Assembly (NCBI GenBank): GCA_965153355.1
Contig: OZ231126.1
Location: 2,294,001 to 2,358,000 of the forward strand
DNA: 64,000 nt
Direction: 5' to 3'
Source: Flaccisagitta enflata
Lineage: Eukaryota; Chaetognatha; Sagittoidea; Aphragmophora
This document shows positions 63,971-64,000 of this stretch, in pieces. Every line of letters begins with the position of its first letter. Within the stretch, counting starts at the first letter, position 1. The translations under genes were made by a program, and so were the position numbers. The notes beneath the pieces were generated by a model. It did not search any database and was not told where the DNA came from. It worked only from the letters and a program-made list of their open reading frames with translations.

Positions 63971-64000
63971 GACACCCTCAGACGGTTTCTTGTGTCAAGT

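Overview
This is a eukaryotic, almost certainly invertebrate metazoan, nuclear window. It is AT-rich and gene-sparse. Coding exons are interrupted by GT-AG introns, AATAAA signals follow several stop codons, there is a clear Yippee-like (YPEL) gene and a LicD/fukutin-type gene, and the transposons are of animal type (BEL/Pao, hAT-like and TA-target MITEs). No bacterial operons, rRNA, tRNA or CRISPR were seen. Most long open frames in the window are microsatellite translations (poly-V, poly-Q, RERERE, THSLTHSL) and are not genes.

Layout. 0-8 kb: repeats only, including (TTG)n/(CAA)n arrays, two GGAAGC arrays with inverted ends, a hAT-like MITE with an 8-bp target duplication, and nested copies of a hairpin-capped short repeat. 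8.2-11.3 kb: an intronless gene or recent pseudogene for a superfamily 1 helicase-like NTPase, broken by one frameshift and one stop. 15.6-24.5 kb: a four-exon gene (first exon non-coding) for an unrecognised 475-residue, probably nuclear protein; its introns hold a hAT-like element and tandem repeats. 25-37 kb: dense MITEs, a 0.9-kb (GAGT)n array, long (TG)n/(TC)n arrays and more hairpin-capped repeats. 37.0-40.8 kb: a type II membrane LicD-family gene whose exon 2 end, with its splice donor, is tandemly repeated about nine times in the following intron, and whose exon 3 carries polyQ and Asp/Asn microsatellites. 41.6-50.1 kb: a complete-ended but internally deleted BEL/Pao retrotransposon on the minus strand with 5-bp target duplications. 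50.15-50.65 kb: a second, plus-strand LTR with a possible primer-binding site. 53.9-57.7 kb: a long intronless gene joining a retroviral Gag (capsid-like) region, about 30 hexapeptide repeats, an aspartic protease DTG motif, a transmembrane segment and a Gln-rich tail, with no reverse transcriptase or integrase. 59.5-60.3 kb: a two-exon YPEL gene. 62.9-63.1 kb: a minus-strand membrane-protein exon. The right edge is minisatellite.

The genes do not form a pathway. Two themes stand out: retroelement-derived coding sequence (the Gag-protease-membrane gene), and a very abundant short repeat whose two ends fold into hairpins whose stems change on both sides together between copies, as expected if the structure is needed for mobility.
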